64,000 nt of DNA from Acidovorax sp. (lineage in GTDB: Bacteria; Pseudomonadota; Gammaproteobacteria; Burkholderiales; Burkholderiaceae_C), in the NCBI GenBank assembly GCA_031277855.1, contig JAITLO010000035.1, positions 52,557 to 116,556 of the forward strand. Reading direction: 5' to 3'. The position numbers and the translations under genes were made by a program. Positions 47,668-57,605 of this stretch are shown here, in pieces; within the stretch, counting starts at the first letter, position 1, and each line of letters opens with the position of its first letter. Below the pieces are notes generated by a model that saw nothing but the letters and a program-made list of their open reading frames with translations, did not search any database and was not told where the DNA came from.

Positions 47668-48093
47668 ATGCACCATCTGCACATTGCCACTGCCTGCTTG
47701 TTCAATGCCCAAGGCCAGCTGCTGACCGTGCGCAAGCGCGGCACCCAGGCCTGGATGCTGCCGGGTGGCAAGCGCGATGGCGACGAGACCCCGTTGCAGG
47801 CCTTGCTGCGCGAGCTACAGGAAGAGTTGCAGCTCACGCTGGCCGCGCAGGATGTGAGCGCTTTAGGCAGCTTCAGCGCCAGCGCCGCCAACGAGGCAGC
47901 CACCCAGGTCCACGCCCATGTGTTTGTGGGCCGCAGCCCGCTGCGCCAGCCCGTGCACATTGCCGCTGAGATTGAGGCCCTGCAATGGCTGGCGCTGGAT
48001 GCGCCCCTGCCTTCCAGCCTGGCACCGCTGCTGCGCGAGCAGGTGATTCCGGCACTGCGCGCCTTGCAGTCCAACACCACGGCTGCCGTATGA
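47668..48093 (+). CDS. NUDIX hydrolase
   Basis: A 141-residue pyrophosphohydrolase with an exact Nudix box GKRDGDETPLQALLRELQEE (GX5EX7REx2EEL). The N-terminus HIATACLFNAQGQLLTVRKR and QAWMLPGG are typical. The substrate is unknown. ATG 47668 is used because upstream in-frame codons fall in repeat sequence. Confidence 0.9.
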   Translation: MHHLHIATACLFNAQGQLLTVRKRGTQAWMLPGGKRDGDETPLQALLRELQEELQLTLAAQDVSALGSFSASAANEAATQVHAHVFVGRSPLRQPVHIAAEIEALQWLALDAPLPSSLAPLLREQVIPALRALQSNTTAAV

Positions 48094-48118
48094 AAAAAGG
48101 CTGCCTGTAGGCAGCCTT
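48093..48118 (-). terminator. Intrinsic terminator for the CorC/HlyC-type gene
   Basis: On the minus strand AAGGCTGCC, loop TACA, GGCAGCCTTTTTT. The T-run faces away from the minus-strand gene at 48174. Confidence 0.85.
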
Positions 48119-48173
48119 GGGCAGTTGTGCAAAGGGCGCGCAGCAATTGCGCACCCAGGGCTCAATCGGTGAC

Positions 48174-49478
48174 TCAATCGGTTTCGATCACATTGCCTTG
48201 CAGCTTGGTGGCCAGGATTTTGTCGATGATCTTGCCATCCATATCGACCACCTCGAACTGCCAGGAATCCCAGACCACTTTGTCGGCCTCGGAAGGCAGC
48301 TTGCCGGTGAGCAGCATGATCATGCCGCTCAGGGTCTGGTAGCGGCCGCGGTCCTCTTCGGGCACGGTCTTGAGCTGCAGCCTGTCTTTCAGCTCCACGA
48401 TGGGGATATGCCCATCCAGCAGCCAGCTGCCGTCATCGCGCAGCACTGCCCAGGCATCGCTGGGGTCTTCGGTGACGAATTCGCCGGTGATGGCCTCCAT
48501 CAGGTCGCGCACCGTCACCAGGCCCTGCACCACACCATATTCATCGATCACAAAGGCCATGGGCGCACCCGAGCGCTTGAAGTCTTCCAGCAGCTCCATG
48601 CCGGTGATGGTTTCGGGGATGTACAGCGGCTTTTCCAGAAAGGTGCTGGTGGGCATGAGCTCGCGCTCACCCTTGAGGGCATGGGCCATCCACTGGCGGG
48701 CATTGACCACGCCCAGCAACTCTTCAAAGCTGCCGTTGATGAGCGGAAAGCGGGCATGGCCATGCTCGTCGATCTGGGCCATGTTGGCTTCAAAGCTGGC
48801 GTTGATGTCCAGGCAGGCCACGTCGGAGCGCGGCACCATCAGCGAGGAGATGGGGCGGTCGTCCAGGCGGAACAGATTGCGCACCATGGCGTGTTCGTGC
48901 TGCTCGATGGCGCCCGAACTGGTGCCTTCGGCCAGCACGGCGTGGATCTCGTCCTCGGTCACCATGGATTCACCCTGCTTCACCCCCAGGGCACGCAGCA
49001 AGCCCTGGGTGGAGCTGGTGAGCAGCACCACAAAGGGTTTGGTGATCTTGGCCAGCAGATTGATGGGACGGGCCACCAGGCGGGCAATGGCCTCGGGGTT
49101 GGTCTGGCCCAGGCGCTTGGGCACCAGCTCACCGACGACGATGGAGACATAGGTGATCAAGACCACCACCACGGCCGTAGAGGCTGTGCTGGCATAGCTG
49201 GCCGGCACCCCCCATTGCACCAGCCAGACGGACAGCGGCTGGGCCAGTGCGGCCTCACCAAAAATGCCGTTGAGCACACCGATGGAGGTGATGCCGATCT
49301 GGATGGTGGAGAGAAAACGCGTGGGGTCTTCCCCCAGCTTGAGCGCCGCTGCAGCAGCGCTGTCGCCCTCATCGATCAATTTCTGCAGCCTGGCTTTGCG
49401 GGCCGTGACCAGTGCGATCTCGGACATGGCAAACAAGCCGTTGAGGAGGATGAGGGCGATAAGTATCGGAATTTCCAT
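48174..49478 (-). CDS. CNNM/CorC-HlyC family membrane protein
   Basis: A 434-residue protein: an N-terminal DUF21/CNNM transmembrane domain (EIPILIALILLNGLFAMSE, VVVVLITYVSIVVGELVPKR), two CBS domains (SSLMVPRSDVACLDIN and FVIDEYGVVQGLVTVRDLME) and a C-terminal CorC_HlyC domain (LDGHIPIVELKDRL to VVDMDGKIIDKI). Homologues are called hemolysins but mostly affect magnesium/cobalt transport or tolerance. The start at 49478 lacks a strong ribosome-binding site. About 280 bases between it and the next gene hold only GC-rich small stems. Confidence 0.92.
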   Translation of the reverse strand: MEIPILIALILLNGLFAMSEIALVTARKARLQKLIDEGDSAAAAALKLGEDPTRFLSTIQIGITSIGVLNGIFGEAALAQPLSVWLVQWGVPASYASTASTAVVVVLITYVSIVVGELVPKRLGQTNPEAIARLVARPINLLAKITKPFVVLLTSSTQGLLRALGVKQGESMVTEDEIHAVLAEGTSSGAIEQHEHAMVRNLFRLDDRPISSLMVPRSDVACLDINASFEANMAQIDEHGHARFPLINGSFEELLGVVNARQWMAHALKGERELMPTSTFLEKPLYIPETITGMELLEDFKRSGAPMAFVIDEYGVVQGLVTVRDLMEAITGEFVTEDPSDAWAVLRDDGSWLLDGHIPIVELKDRLQLKTVPEEDRGRYQTLSGMIMLLTGKLPSEADKVVWDSWQFEVVDMDGKIIDKILATKLQGNVIETD

Positions 49479-49761
49479 GATGGTGGGTTGCGGTGGCCTG
49501 CCGCATGAGAGCTCCTAAAGAACAGGTGAAGGAATCAGGCCAAAGTGCAGACCCGCCAGAATCAGCAGGCCGTGCACTACACGGTACACAGCGAAGCATG
49601 GTAAAGCCCTTGTGTGACATAGGCGGTGCCGCCGTGGGGCGGCAACGCAAGCAAGGGCAAAGCCACGTCAGGCATGGCATGTGCCCGCTGCCGCAGCCGG
49701 GCTGCATGCGGCTCGGACATACGCAGCCAGAACCGCCCAGTGTAGCGCCCAGCCCGGAATA

Positions 49762-51111
49762 TCAGCTATCGGGCCCCATGGCTGCAGCCTGCTGGGCCCA
49801 GCTGGGCCGGCGCGGGTTGATGACGGGCAGGACAATCGAGGCCACGCCGCACACCCGGTTGCGGCCCTGCTCCTTGGCCTGGAGCAGCAGGCTGTCGGCC
49901 AGCCTGAACACCGAGTCCACGGTGTCATCGCTACGCACCTGGGCCAGGCCTATGCTCACCGTCACATAAGGCGCGGTGACCGAGGCATCGTGGGCCAAGT
50001 TCAGGCCATGCAGGTCTATGAGCAACTGCTCCATGCGTACGCGCAGCGAATCCACGCTCTCGTCATAGGCGGCCAACGCAAACTCCTCGCCAGCCAGGCG
50101 CACAGCCATGTCCAGCGGGCGGCGCGCATAGCGGGCCAGCAGATTGCCCACCAGGCGCAGCACCTCATCTCCGGCCTGGTGGCCGTACAAATCGTTGTAG
50201 AGCTTGAAATGGTCGATATCGATCAAGGCCAGAAACAGGGGCTCCTTCTCGCGCTTGGCATGCAAGATGTTGCGCTGGAATTGCTCGCGGAACATGCGGC
50301 GGTTGGCCAGGCCCGTCAACGGGTCATGGTAGGACTCCCAGTCCAGCAATCTGCGCAGCAAAAACTGCTCGCGCCAGGCCCGCTCGCGAAAATAGGCGGT
50401 CACCCCCGAGAGCACCAGCGTCAGCCACAGCACCACCACCATCATCCAGTGCTCCTGCAGCTGGGCCGGAGTCTGCAGCAGCCAGGGTCCTGCCACGGTC
50501 GCAAACAGGCACACCGTGGCAGCCATGGCCAAGGCCTGGCGCAGGCGAATGCCCAGGGGGTACAGGGCCACCACCACCGTCAGCAAAATGGCCATGCTCA
50601 GCTCCGGGGCCTCCAACACCTTCAGCGTGTAAGAGGACACCACCAGACCGCAACCACAGCCCACCACGGACAGCATCACCCACACCACATGGGTGCGCAG
50701 CCGGGTATGGGGATGCAGCAGCACATACAGGGTGCACAGAAAAAGGCTGATCACCACCCAGCGCTGCAGCATCACGCCCAGCACAAACTGCAGCTCCTTG
50801 CCCGTACCCAACATGCCTTGTATGCGCCACCAGTCAAAGGCAGCAAAGCACAGCCACAGCACGCCCAGAAATCCCAGGGTGAACAAGGTGTTGCGCCGCT
50901 GCTGCTGGCGCAGGCTCTGGGCGAACTCCAGCTCCAGGGGCGGCGCAAAGCGCAACCAAGCCAGCGGCCTGCCCATTTGCTGGCGCAGCACATCGGCTTC
51001 ATTCGGAGAGAGAGGAGAGTTCACCATGCAGCTTGTTCCATCATTCACCTGCAGCTGCAGCATGCGCTTACACCAAGCACGGCCCTGCGGGTGAGACATT
51101 GTGGTCACCAT
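49762..51111 (-). CDS. Membrane-bound diguanylate cyclase
   Basis: A 449-residue protein with about six hydrophobic helices between residues 75 and 240 (for example VVISLFLCTLYVLLH and LSMAILLTVVVALYPLG). A GGDEF domain follows from about residue 270: DPLTGLANRRMF, ALIDIDHFKLYNDLYGHQAG and AVRLAGEEFALAAY. The signature reads AGEEF rather than GGEEF, a variant often still active. No I-site RxxD is obvious. The start is uncertain; Met at 51027 is an alternative. Confidence 0.88.
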   Translation of the reverse strand: MVTTMSHPQGRAWCKRMLQLQVNDGTSCMVNSPLSPNEADVLRQQMGRPLAWLRFAPPLELEFAQSLRQQQRRNTLFTLGFLGVLWLCFAAFDWWRIQGMLGTGKELQFVLGVMLQRWVVISLFLCTLYVLLHPHTRLRTHVVWVMLSVVGCGCGLVVSSYTLKVLEAPELSMAILLTVVVALYPLGIRLRQALAMAATVCLFATVAGPWLLQTPAQLQEHWMMVVVLWLTLVLSGVTAYFRERAWREQFLLRRLLDWESYHDPLTGLANRRMFREQFQRNILHAKREKEPLFLALIDIDHFKLYNDLYGHQAGDEVLRLVGNLLARYARRPLDMAVRLAGEEFALAAYDESVDSLRVRMEQLLIDLHGLNLAHDASVTAPYVTVSIGLAQVRSDDTVDSVFRLADSLLLQAKEQGRNRVCGVASIVLPVINPRRPSWAQQAAAMGPDS

Positions 51112-51284
51112 TAGTTACATAGAACGTCCTTCAATATATTTTCGCGTGTAGGACAAGCACCATTGATGACCAGTGTTTGACATGGCAGCCGGCAACTGCC
51201 GCGCCCGGCCATGCCAGCAGGCCACAAAGCCAGCCCGATAATCCCAAAGGCTGGCTTCCATCTCACCCTCCAGAAAGCACCACC

Positions 51285-52172
51285 GTGACCCAGGGCGCGC
51301 GCGACCATATCTTGCAGCAGTTCGACAATTTGAGCCCCCAGCTCCAGGCGGCGGCCCGCTTTGTGGTGGACCACCCCAACGATGTGCTGATCCGCTCCAT
51401 GCGCGGTGTGGCAGAACTGGCCGGCGTGCCACCTTCTACCTTGGTACGGCTGGCACGCCAACTGGGCTATGACGGATGGCCAGCGCTGAAAAGCGGCTTT
51501 GCCCACGCCCTGGGCCTGGACCATCCCCAAGGCTATGCCGACCGGGCCCAGCGCCTGGCTGGCCAGGCCCATACGCACACACTGGCGGACGAGCTGTTTG
51601 ACGCCCACAGCAGCAATCTGGAGCGCACCCGCCAGCACAGCGCGGCCGTGCTGGCGCCCTTGGCGCAATGCCTGCAATCCGCCCGGCAGGTGTATGTGGC
51701 GGGCTTTCGCGCCAGCTACCCGCTGGCTTTTGCACTGCTGTATGGCTACCGGCTGTTCCGCGACAGCGTGCAGTCGCTGGATGCACATGCCCACAACCTG
51801 GAAATGCAGCTGCGCCCCCTGGGTGCAGAGGATGTGCTGGTGGCCATCAGCTTTGCCCCCTACTCGCGCGAATGCCTGGAAGTGGCCCAGCTTGCCAAGG
51901 AACGTGGCGCCCGCATCGTGGCGCTGACGGACAGCGAGGCCTCGCCGCTGGCGCGCTTGGCTGCACACACCGCGCTGTTTGCCGTGGACAGCCCGTCGTT
52001 CTTCCCCTCGGTCGCTGCCGGCATGGCCTTGGTGGAGGCGCTGCTGGAGCAGTTGGTGGCGCTGGGCGATGCACAGCTGCCCCAGCGCATCCAAAAGGCC
52101 GAATCGGCCTTGGTGGACAGCGGCGTCTATGTGCAGGGCAAGCAGGCGCTCAAGGCCTTTCGCCACCGCTAA
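51285..52172 (+). CDS. MurR/RpiR-family transcriptional regulator
   Basis: A 295-residue regulator with an N-terminal helix-turn-helix (GVAELAGVPPSTLVRLARQL then GYDGWPALK) and a C-terminal SIS sugar-phosphate-type domain (VYVAGFRASYPLAFALLYGY, DVLVAISFAPYSRECLEVAQ). The GTG at 51285 gives the normal family length; an ATG at 51177 would add 36 poorly conserved residues. It precedes the TRAP transporter operon in the same direction and probably controls it. Confidence 0.9.
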   Translation: MTQGARDHILQQFDNLSPQLQAAARFVVDHPNDVLIRSMRGVAELAGVPPSTLVRLARQLGYDGWPALKSGFAHALGLDHPQGYADRAQRLAGQAHTHTLADELFDAHSSNLERTRQHSAAVLAPLAQCLQSARQVYVAGFRASYPLAFALLYGYRLFRDSVQSLDAHAHNLEMQLRPLGAEDVLVAISFAPYSRECLEVAQLAKERGARIVALTDSEASPLARLAAHTALFAVDSPSFFPSVAAGMALVEALLEQLVALGDAQLPQRIQKAESALVDSGVYVQGKQALKAFRHR

Positions 52173-52391
52173 CGCCCCAGCCTAGCGCCCATGGGGCGCA
52201 TCATCGCTACCGATTTCATAGTATTCCAGGCTTTTACAGCAAGGACTGGATGGCTTTTGGCATGCTCTTCGCCGCGCCAGCATGGCGCGGCAAGCAGGCC
52301 TTATTTCCTTCTCGCTGCATTGGCTCCCAAACCCGCTGCCCGCTCGCGGCCTCGTGGTTTGCCCCATGGCGGGCTTCCCCTATTGGCACAA

Positions 52392-52404
52392 TTGTTCCGA
52401 ACAA
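52392..52404. promoter_or_regulatory. Palindrome upstream of the TAXI gene (possible RpiR operator)
   Basis: TTGTTC C GAACAA, a perfect inverted repeat with one centre base, followed 15 bases later by a related TTTGTTTC. It is the only such site in the 320-base gap between the regulator and the transporter. Assignment to the regulator is inference. Confidence 0.4.
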
Positions 52405-52492
52405 ATAAAACACGGATCGTTTGTTTCAATCACAGGGCTGAACACCGCACCGGCGTCTTGCCGGCTGCTCTGCCCGCCACCAGGAGATCTCC

Positions 52493-53467
52493 ATGCGCAC
52501 CGCCTTTCTTCCCGCCGCACTGGCCTTGGCCGCAGCCTCGCTGGCAGCCCCCGCAGCCATGGCCCAGTCGGCCAAGTTCGTGACCATTGGCACCGGTGGT
52601 GTGACCGGGGTGTACTACGCCGCTGGCGGCGCAATTTGCCGCCTGGTGAACAAGGACCGCGCCAAGCATGGACTGCGCTGCTCGGTGGAATCCACCGGGG
52701 GTTCGGTGTTCAATGCCAATGCCATTCGCTCCGGCGAGCTGGACATGGGTGTGCTGCAGTCCGATGTGCAATACGGGGCCTTCAAGGGCGAGGGCCAGTT
52801 CAAGGCCACCGGCCCTTCGCCCGAGCTGCGCGCCATGTTTTCCATGCACCCCGAGCCCATGACCGTGGTGGTGCGCAAGGAGCTCAATGCCCAGTCGTTG
52901 ACCGATATGAAAGGCAAGCGCTTCAACATCGGCAACCCTGGCTCCGGCCACCGCGCAGGGGCCGATGAGCTGCTGGCCGCCTTTGGCATGAAGACCAGCG
53001 ACCTGGGCCTGGCCTCCGAGCTCAAGGCCGACGAGCATGGCCCCGCGCTGTGCGACGGCAAGATCGATGGCTTTGTCTTTGCCATCGGCCACCCCTCGGC
53101 CAATATCCAAGACCCCACCACCGCCTGCGGCGCCAAGCTGCTCAGTCTCAAGGGCGAAGGCGTGGACAAGCTGGTGGCCAGCCACAGCTACCTGGCCAAG
53201 GCCCATATCCCCGGCGGCACCTACCCGGGCAACCCCCAGGCCACCGACACCTATGGCGTGCTGGCCACCTTTGTGACCAGTGCCAAGACCCCGCCGGAGA
53301 CGGTGTATGCCGTGGTCAAGCAGGTGTTCGACAACTTCGAGGACTTCAAAAAACTGCACCCAGCCCTGGCCCATCTGAAGCCGCAGGAGATGGTCAAGAA
53401 CGGCCTGAGCGCGCCGCTGCATGAGGGTGCGGCCCGCTACTACAAGGAAAAGGGCTGGCTGCAATAA
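52493..53467 (+). CDS. TAXI-family TRAP solute-binding protein
   Basis: A 324-residue periplasmic binding protein with a signal peptide cleaved after AAPAAMA. It shows the TAXI opening [54 protein letters not shown] and [18 protein letters not shown]. It delivers an unknown, probably carboxylate, ligand to the permease encoded next. AGGAG lies six bases before ATG 52493. Confidence 0.94.
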   Translation: MRTAFLPAALALAAASLAAPAAMAQSAKFVTIGTGGVTGVYYAAGGAICRLVNKDRAKHGLRCSVESTGGSVFNANAIRSGELDMGVLQSDVQYGAFKGEGQFKATGPSPELRAMFSMHPEPMTVVVRKELNAQSLTDMKGKRFNIGNPGSGHRAGADELLAAFGMKTSDLGLASELKADEHGPALCDGKIDGFVFAIGHPSANIQDPTTACGAKLLSLKGEGVDKLVASHSYLAKAHIPGGTYPGNPQATDTYGVLATFVTSAKTPPETVYAVVKQVFDNFEDFKKLHPALAHLKPQEMVKNGLSAPLHEGAARYYKEKGWLQ

Positions 53468-53590
53468 GCCCTGAAGCGTCCATCTGCGCTTTCACTGTTT
53501 CACTGCCGCAGCGGATCTCCCCCCTCACCACTGCGGCCCATCAACCGCCGGCCCCATGGCCGGCGGCCGGGGATTGGATTCACAAGGGAC

Positions 53591-56218
53591 ATGCGCTGCG
53601 CGCGTGGCAACCCCATGGCAACTGATATTGAAAAAGCCCCCCAAGCCTTGCAAACCCTGGTCGCGGACAGCGACACGGGAGGCCGCAGTGCCCGGGGCCT
53701 GGCGGCCGGCGTGGTCTTCGCCGTGTCCATTTTCTGGGCCCTGTTTCAGCTGTGGCAGGCCTCGCCCCTGCCTTTTGCGCTGCGCTGGGGCGTGCTCAAC
53801 GACACCGAGGCCCGCTCCATCCACCTGGGCCTGGCTCTGTTGCTGGCGTTTCTGGCCTTTCCGGCCTGGCGCAGCGCCAATGCGCGCCAGCAAGTGCCCT
53901 GGTTTGACTGGCTGCTGGCCGCGGCGGCCGCTTTTGCCGGCAGCTTTCTCTTCACCTTCTACCAGGAGCTGGCCACCCGCCCCGGCCAGCCCAGCACGCT
54001 GGACATCGTGACCGCCACGGCCGGCATGGTGCTACTGCTGGAGGCCACGCGCCGCGCCGTGGGCTGGCCCATGGCGGCACTGGCCATGGTCTTTGTTGCC
54101 TACTGCCTGCTGGGCCCGTGGATGCCCGATGTGCTGGCGCACAAGGGCGCCTCCTTCAACCGCATGCTGTCGCAGATGTGGCTGGGCACGGAAGGCGTGT
54201 TCGGTGTGGCCCTGGGCGTGTCGTCCAGCGCCATCTTTGTCTATGTGCTGTTCGGCGCGCTGCTAGACCGCGCCGGTGGCGGCAACTACATGATGCAGGT
54301 GAGCTTTGCCGCTTTAGGCCATTTGCGCGGCGGTCCGGCCAAGGTGGCCGTGGTGTCGTCGGGGCTGAACGGGCTGATCTCGGGCTCCTCCGTCTCCAAC
54401 GTGGTTTCGGGCGGCATCTTCACCATTCCACTGATGAAAAAGGCCGGCTACGGCGGGGTGAAGGCCGCCGCCATCGAGACCATGAGCTCGGTCAACGGCC
54501 AGATCATGCCGCCGGTGATGGGGGCCGCCGCCTTTTTGATGGTGGAGTATGTGGGCATCCCCTATTCCGAGGTCTGCAAGCACGCGTTTTTGCCCGCCAT
54601 CCTCTCCTATATCGGGCTGTTCTACATCGTCCACCTGGAGGCGCTGAAGCTGGGCATGGAGCCCATGGTCAAGCCGCTGCACCGCAGGCTGCGCGACAAG
54701 GCCTTGCGCACCGCCCTGGGCTGCAGCGGCACCCTGGTGCTGGTGTGTGCCTTGTACTTTGTGCTGGAAGCCGCCAAGGCCGTGTTGGGCGACCACGCGG
54801 GCTGGGCGATTGCCGCCGTGATGCTGCTGCTCTACCTGGTGGCCGTGCGCATGGCCGCACGCGAGCCCGATCTGCCCGAAGACATCGATGTGCAGCAGCC
54901 CAAGCGCCTGGACACCTGGTCCACCGTCAAGGCCGGCATGCATTTCATGCTGCCCATTGGCACCCTGGTGTGGGCGCTGATGGTGGAAGAGCTCTCGCCA
55001 GCGCTGGCCGCGTTCTGGGCCATTGTGGTGCTGGTGCTGCTGATGGCCACCCAGCATGCGCTGGTGGCCTGGTTCCGAAACTCGCGCAATGTGGCGCAGC
55101 AGTTGCGCGCCGGCCTGAATGATGTGGTGCAAGGCCTGAATGCCGGCAGCCGCAACATGATTGGCGTGGCCGTGGCCACCGGCACGGCCGGCATCATCGT
55201 GGGCGCCATCTCGCTCACCGGCCTGGGCCTGCGCATGACGGAGTTTGTCGAGTTCGTGGCCCAGGGCAATGTGATGCTGATGCTGCTGTTCACGGCCTTT
55301 GTCTGCCTGGTGCTGGGCCTGGGCGTGCCCACCACGGCCAACTATGTGCTGGTGGCCACGCTGATGGCCCCCGTCATCGTGGAACTGGGCGCACAGAATG
55401 GCCTGATCATTCCGCTGATTGCCGTGCACCTGTTCGTCTTCTATTACGGGCTGCTGGGCGATGTCACGCCCCCTGTGGGGCTGGCCACATTTGCCGGTGC
55501 GGCCATTGCCCAGGAAAACGCCATTGCCGTGGGCATACAGGGTTCGCTCTACGGCCTGCGCACGGTAATCCTGCCCTTTATCTGGATCTTCAATCCGGCC
55601 CTGCTGTTGATTGGTGTGGACAGCTGGCTGGAGGTGGCCCTGGTCGCCACGGCCTCGCTGCTGGCCATGCTGGCCTTTACCGCCATCACCATGAACTGGT
55701 TGCGCGTGCGCTGCAAACCCTGGGAGCTGGCCTTGCTGGTGCTGGGGGCCTTCTTTTTGTTCCGCCCGGACTTCTTCATGGACCGCGTGGCTGCGCCCTA
55801 CGCCAGCGTGCCGGCCGCGCAGATCTACACCGTGGCCGGCCAGGCCCCCGAGGGCGCGCGCCTAGTGACCGTCATCACCGGCATGACGCTGGAAGGTGAC
55901 GAGCGCACCAAGACCGTGGCCGTGCCCCTTGGCGCCGCCAACGCCGATGGCCGCAAGCGCGTGGTCGACACCGGCCTGCAGCTGATGGTGCTGGGCGACA
56001 AGGTACAGATTGCCGCCGTGAAATTTGGCAGCGCAGCGCGCAAGGCAGGTTTTGAAGAAGGCTTTGATATCGCGGAAGTTCAAGTCCCCACACCACGCCC
56101 ATCGCCCTACTGGTTCTACCTGCCCGGCGTGCTGCTGCTGGCCTGTGTGTGGTGGCTGCAAGGCCGGCGCATGGCCAGAGCATCCACAACTCAACCGCTT
56201 GATAAGCGCACCGCATAA
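53591..56218 (+). CDS. Fused TRAP transporter permease (DctQM type) with DUF3394 tail
   Basis: An 875-residue multi-pass protein fusing the small (Q) and large (M) TRAP subunits, usual for TAXI systems. Some 18-20 hydrophobic segments are visible. The M-domain signatures include GLNGLISGSSVSNVVSGGIF, VNGQIMPPVMGAAAFLMVEY and LGLGVPTTANYVLVATLMAP. After about residue 715 a soluble C-terminal part (RLVTVITGMTLEGDERTKTV) corresponds to DUF3394, closed by a last helix. ATG 53591 has AAGGG upstream; an in-frame ATG at 53615 is possible. Confidence 0.93.
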   Translation: MRCARGNPMATDIEKAPQALQTLVADSDTGGRSARGLAAGVVFAVSIFWALFQLWQASPLPFALRWGVLNDTEARSIHLGLALLLAFLAFPAWRSANARQQVPWFDWLLAAAAAFAGSFLFTFYQELATRPGQPSTLDIVTATAGMVLLLEATRRAVGWPMAALAMVFVAYCLLGPWMPDVLAHKGASFNRMLSQMWLGTEGVFGVALGVSSSAIFVYVLFGALLDRAGGGNYMMQVSFAALGHLRGGPAKVAVVSSGLNGLISGSSVSNVVSGGIFTIPLMKKAGYGGVKAAAIETMSSVNGQIMPPVMGAAAFLMVEYVGIPYSEVCKHAFLPAILSYIGLFYIVHLEALKLGMEPMVKPLHRRLRDKALRTALGCSGTLVLVCALYFVLEAAKAVLGDHAGWAIAAVMLLLYLVAVRMAAREPDLPEDIDVQQPKRLDTWSTVKAGMHFMLPIGTLVWALMVEELSPALAAFWAIVVLVLLMATQHALVAWFRNSRNVAQQLRAGLNDVVQGLNAGSRNMIGVAVATGTAGIIVGAISLTGLGLRMTEFVEFVAQGNVMLMLLFTAFVCLVLGLGVPTTANYVLVATLMAPVIVELGAQNGLIIPLIAVHLFVFYYGLLGDVTPPVGLATFAGAAIAQENAIAVGIQGSLYGLRTVILPFIWIFNPALLLIGVDSWLEVALVATASLLAMLAFTAITMNWLRVRCKPWELALLVLGAFFLFRPDFFMDRVAAPYASVPAAQIYTVAGQAPEGARLVTVITGMTLEGDERTKTVAVPLGAANADGRKRVVDTGLQLMVLGDKVQIAAVKFGSAARKAGFEEGFDIAEVQVPTPRPSPYWFYLPGVLLLACVWWLQGRRMARASTTQPLDKRTA

Positions 56219-56250
56219 GCATTGATAGCTCACTTTTTGGATAGCACTTT

Positions 56251-57582
56251 ATGACCCACATCATCCACCGCTCCCTGCTGAAAACCCCGCGCATGGCCCA
56301 GACCTCGCAGGGCATCACCATCACCGACACCCAGGGCAAAAGCTATATCGATGCCAGCGGCGGCGCTGCCGTCTCCTGCCTGGGCCACGCCCACCCAGAT
56401 GTGCTGGCGGCCATGCATGCCCAGCTGGACCAGCTGGCTTATGCCCACACCAGCTTTTTCACCAGCGCCGTGGCCGAGGAACTGGCCGACCACCTGGCCG
56501 CCCATGCCCCCCAAGGCCTGGACCAGGTGTACTTCGTCTCCGGCGGCTCGGAGGCCGTGGAAGCCGCGCTGAAGATGGCCCGCCAGTATTTTGTGGACAT
56601 AGGCCAGCCCCAGCGCACCCGCTTTGTGGCCCGTGGCCAGAGCTACCACGGCAACACCCTGGGCGCCTTGGCCGTGGGCGGTAACGAATGGCGGCGCAAG
56701 CAATTCGCGCCCTTGTTGATGGATGTGGGCCGTGTGGCCCCCACCTATGCCTACCGCGACCAGCGCGCCGATGAAAGCCTCGAGCAATATGGTCAGCGTC
56801 TGCTGGCTGAAATCGACGCCCAGTTCCAGGTCCTGGGCCCGGACACCGTGATCGCCTTTGTGGCCGAGCCCGTGGTGGGCGCCACGGCCGGCGCGCTGAC
56901 CGCGCCCCCCGGCTACTTTGCCGGCGTGCGCGCACTGTGCGACCGCTATGGCATTTTGTTCATTGCCGACGAGGTCATGTGCGGCATGGGCCGCACCGGC
57001 ACGCTGCACGCCGTGGAACAAGAAGGCGTGGTGCCCGATTTGATGACCATTGCCAAAGGCCTGGGTGGCGGCTACCAGCCCATAGGTGCGGTGCTGGCCA
57101 AGGGCCATGTGGTGGAAGGCATGCGCCGCGGCAGCGGCCTGTTCCAGCATGGCCATACCTATCTGGGCCACCCCATGGCGGCAGCGGCGGCGCTGGCCGT
57201 GCAAAAGGTGATACAGCGCGACCAGTTGCTGCCCCAGGTGCGCACCCGCGGCGACTATCTGCGCGCCGCCTTGCAAGACCGCCTGGGCACACATGCGCAT
57301 GTGGGCGATATCCGTGGACGCGGCCTGTTCATGGCCGTGGAGCTGGTGCAAGACCGCGCCAGCAAGGCCTCCTTCGACCCCGCCCGCAAGCTGCATGCCG
57401 CCGTCAAGGCCCAGGCCATGGAGCATGGCCTGCTGTGCTACCCCATGGGCGGCACCATTGACGGTCAACATGGCGACCATGTGCTGCTGGCCCCTCCCTT
57501 TATCGTCAGCGAGTCCGATATCGACCAGATCGTGGACCGCCTGGCCCTTTCCATTGATGCCGCGCTGCGCGCCACCGCCTGA
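56251..57582 (+). CDS. Class III PLP-dependent aminotransferase
   Basis: A 443-residue fold-type I aminotransferase. It shows DASGGAAVSCLGHAHPDVLA, VSGGSEAVEAALKMARQYF, GQSYHGNTLGAL, the Asp of LFIADEVMCGMGRTG and the PLP lysine in TIAKGLGGGYQPIGAVLA. It is of the omega-amino-acid/beta-alanine-pyruvate type. Located 32 bases after the TRAP permease, it probably acts on the imported compound or a breakdown product. Confidence 0.92.
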   Translation: MTHIIHRSLLKTPRMAQTSQGITITDTQGKSYIDASGGAAVSCLGHAHPDVLAAMHAQLDQLAYAHTSFFTSAVAEELADHLAAHAPQGLDQVYFVSGGSEAVEAALKMARQYFVDIGQPQRTRFVARGQSYHGNTLGALAVGGNEWRRKQFAPLLMDVGRVAPTYAYRDQRADESLEQYGQRLLAEIDAQFQVLGPDTVIAFVAEPVVGATAGALTAPPGYFAGVRALCDRYGILFIADEVMCGMGRTGTLHAVEQEGVVPDLMTIAKGLGGGYQPIGAVLAKGHVVEGMRRGSGLFQHGHTYLGHPMAAAAALAVQKVIQRDQLLPQVRTRGDYLRAALQDRLGTHAHVGDIRGRGLFMAVELVQDRASKASFDPARKLHAAVKAQAMEHGLLCYPMGGTIDGQHGDHVLLAPPFIVSESDIDQIVDRLALSIDAALRATA

Positions 57583-57605
57583 ATTTTCTGGAACCCCCAA
57601 ACCCC

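Noticed and set aside
49681..51114. Plus-strand frame of 477 codons opposite the diguanylate cyclase
   Set aside because: Gln/His-rich antisense translation; the minus strand carries a recognisable GGDEF protein.
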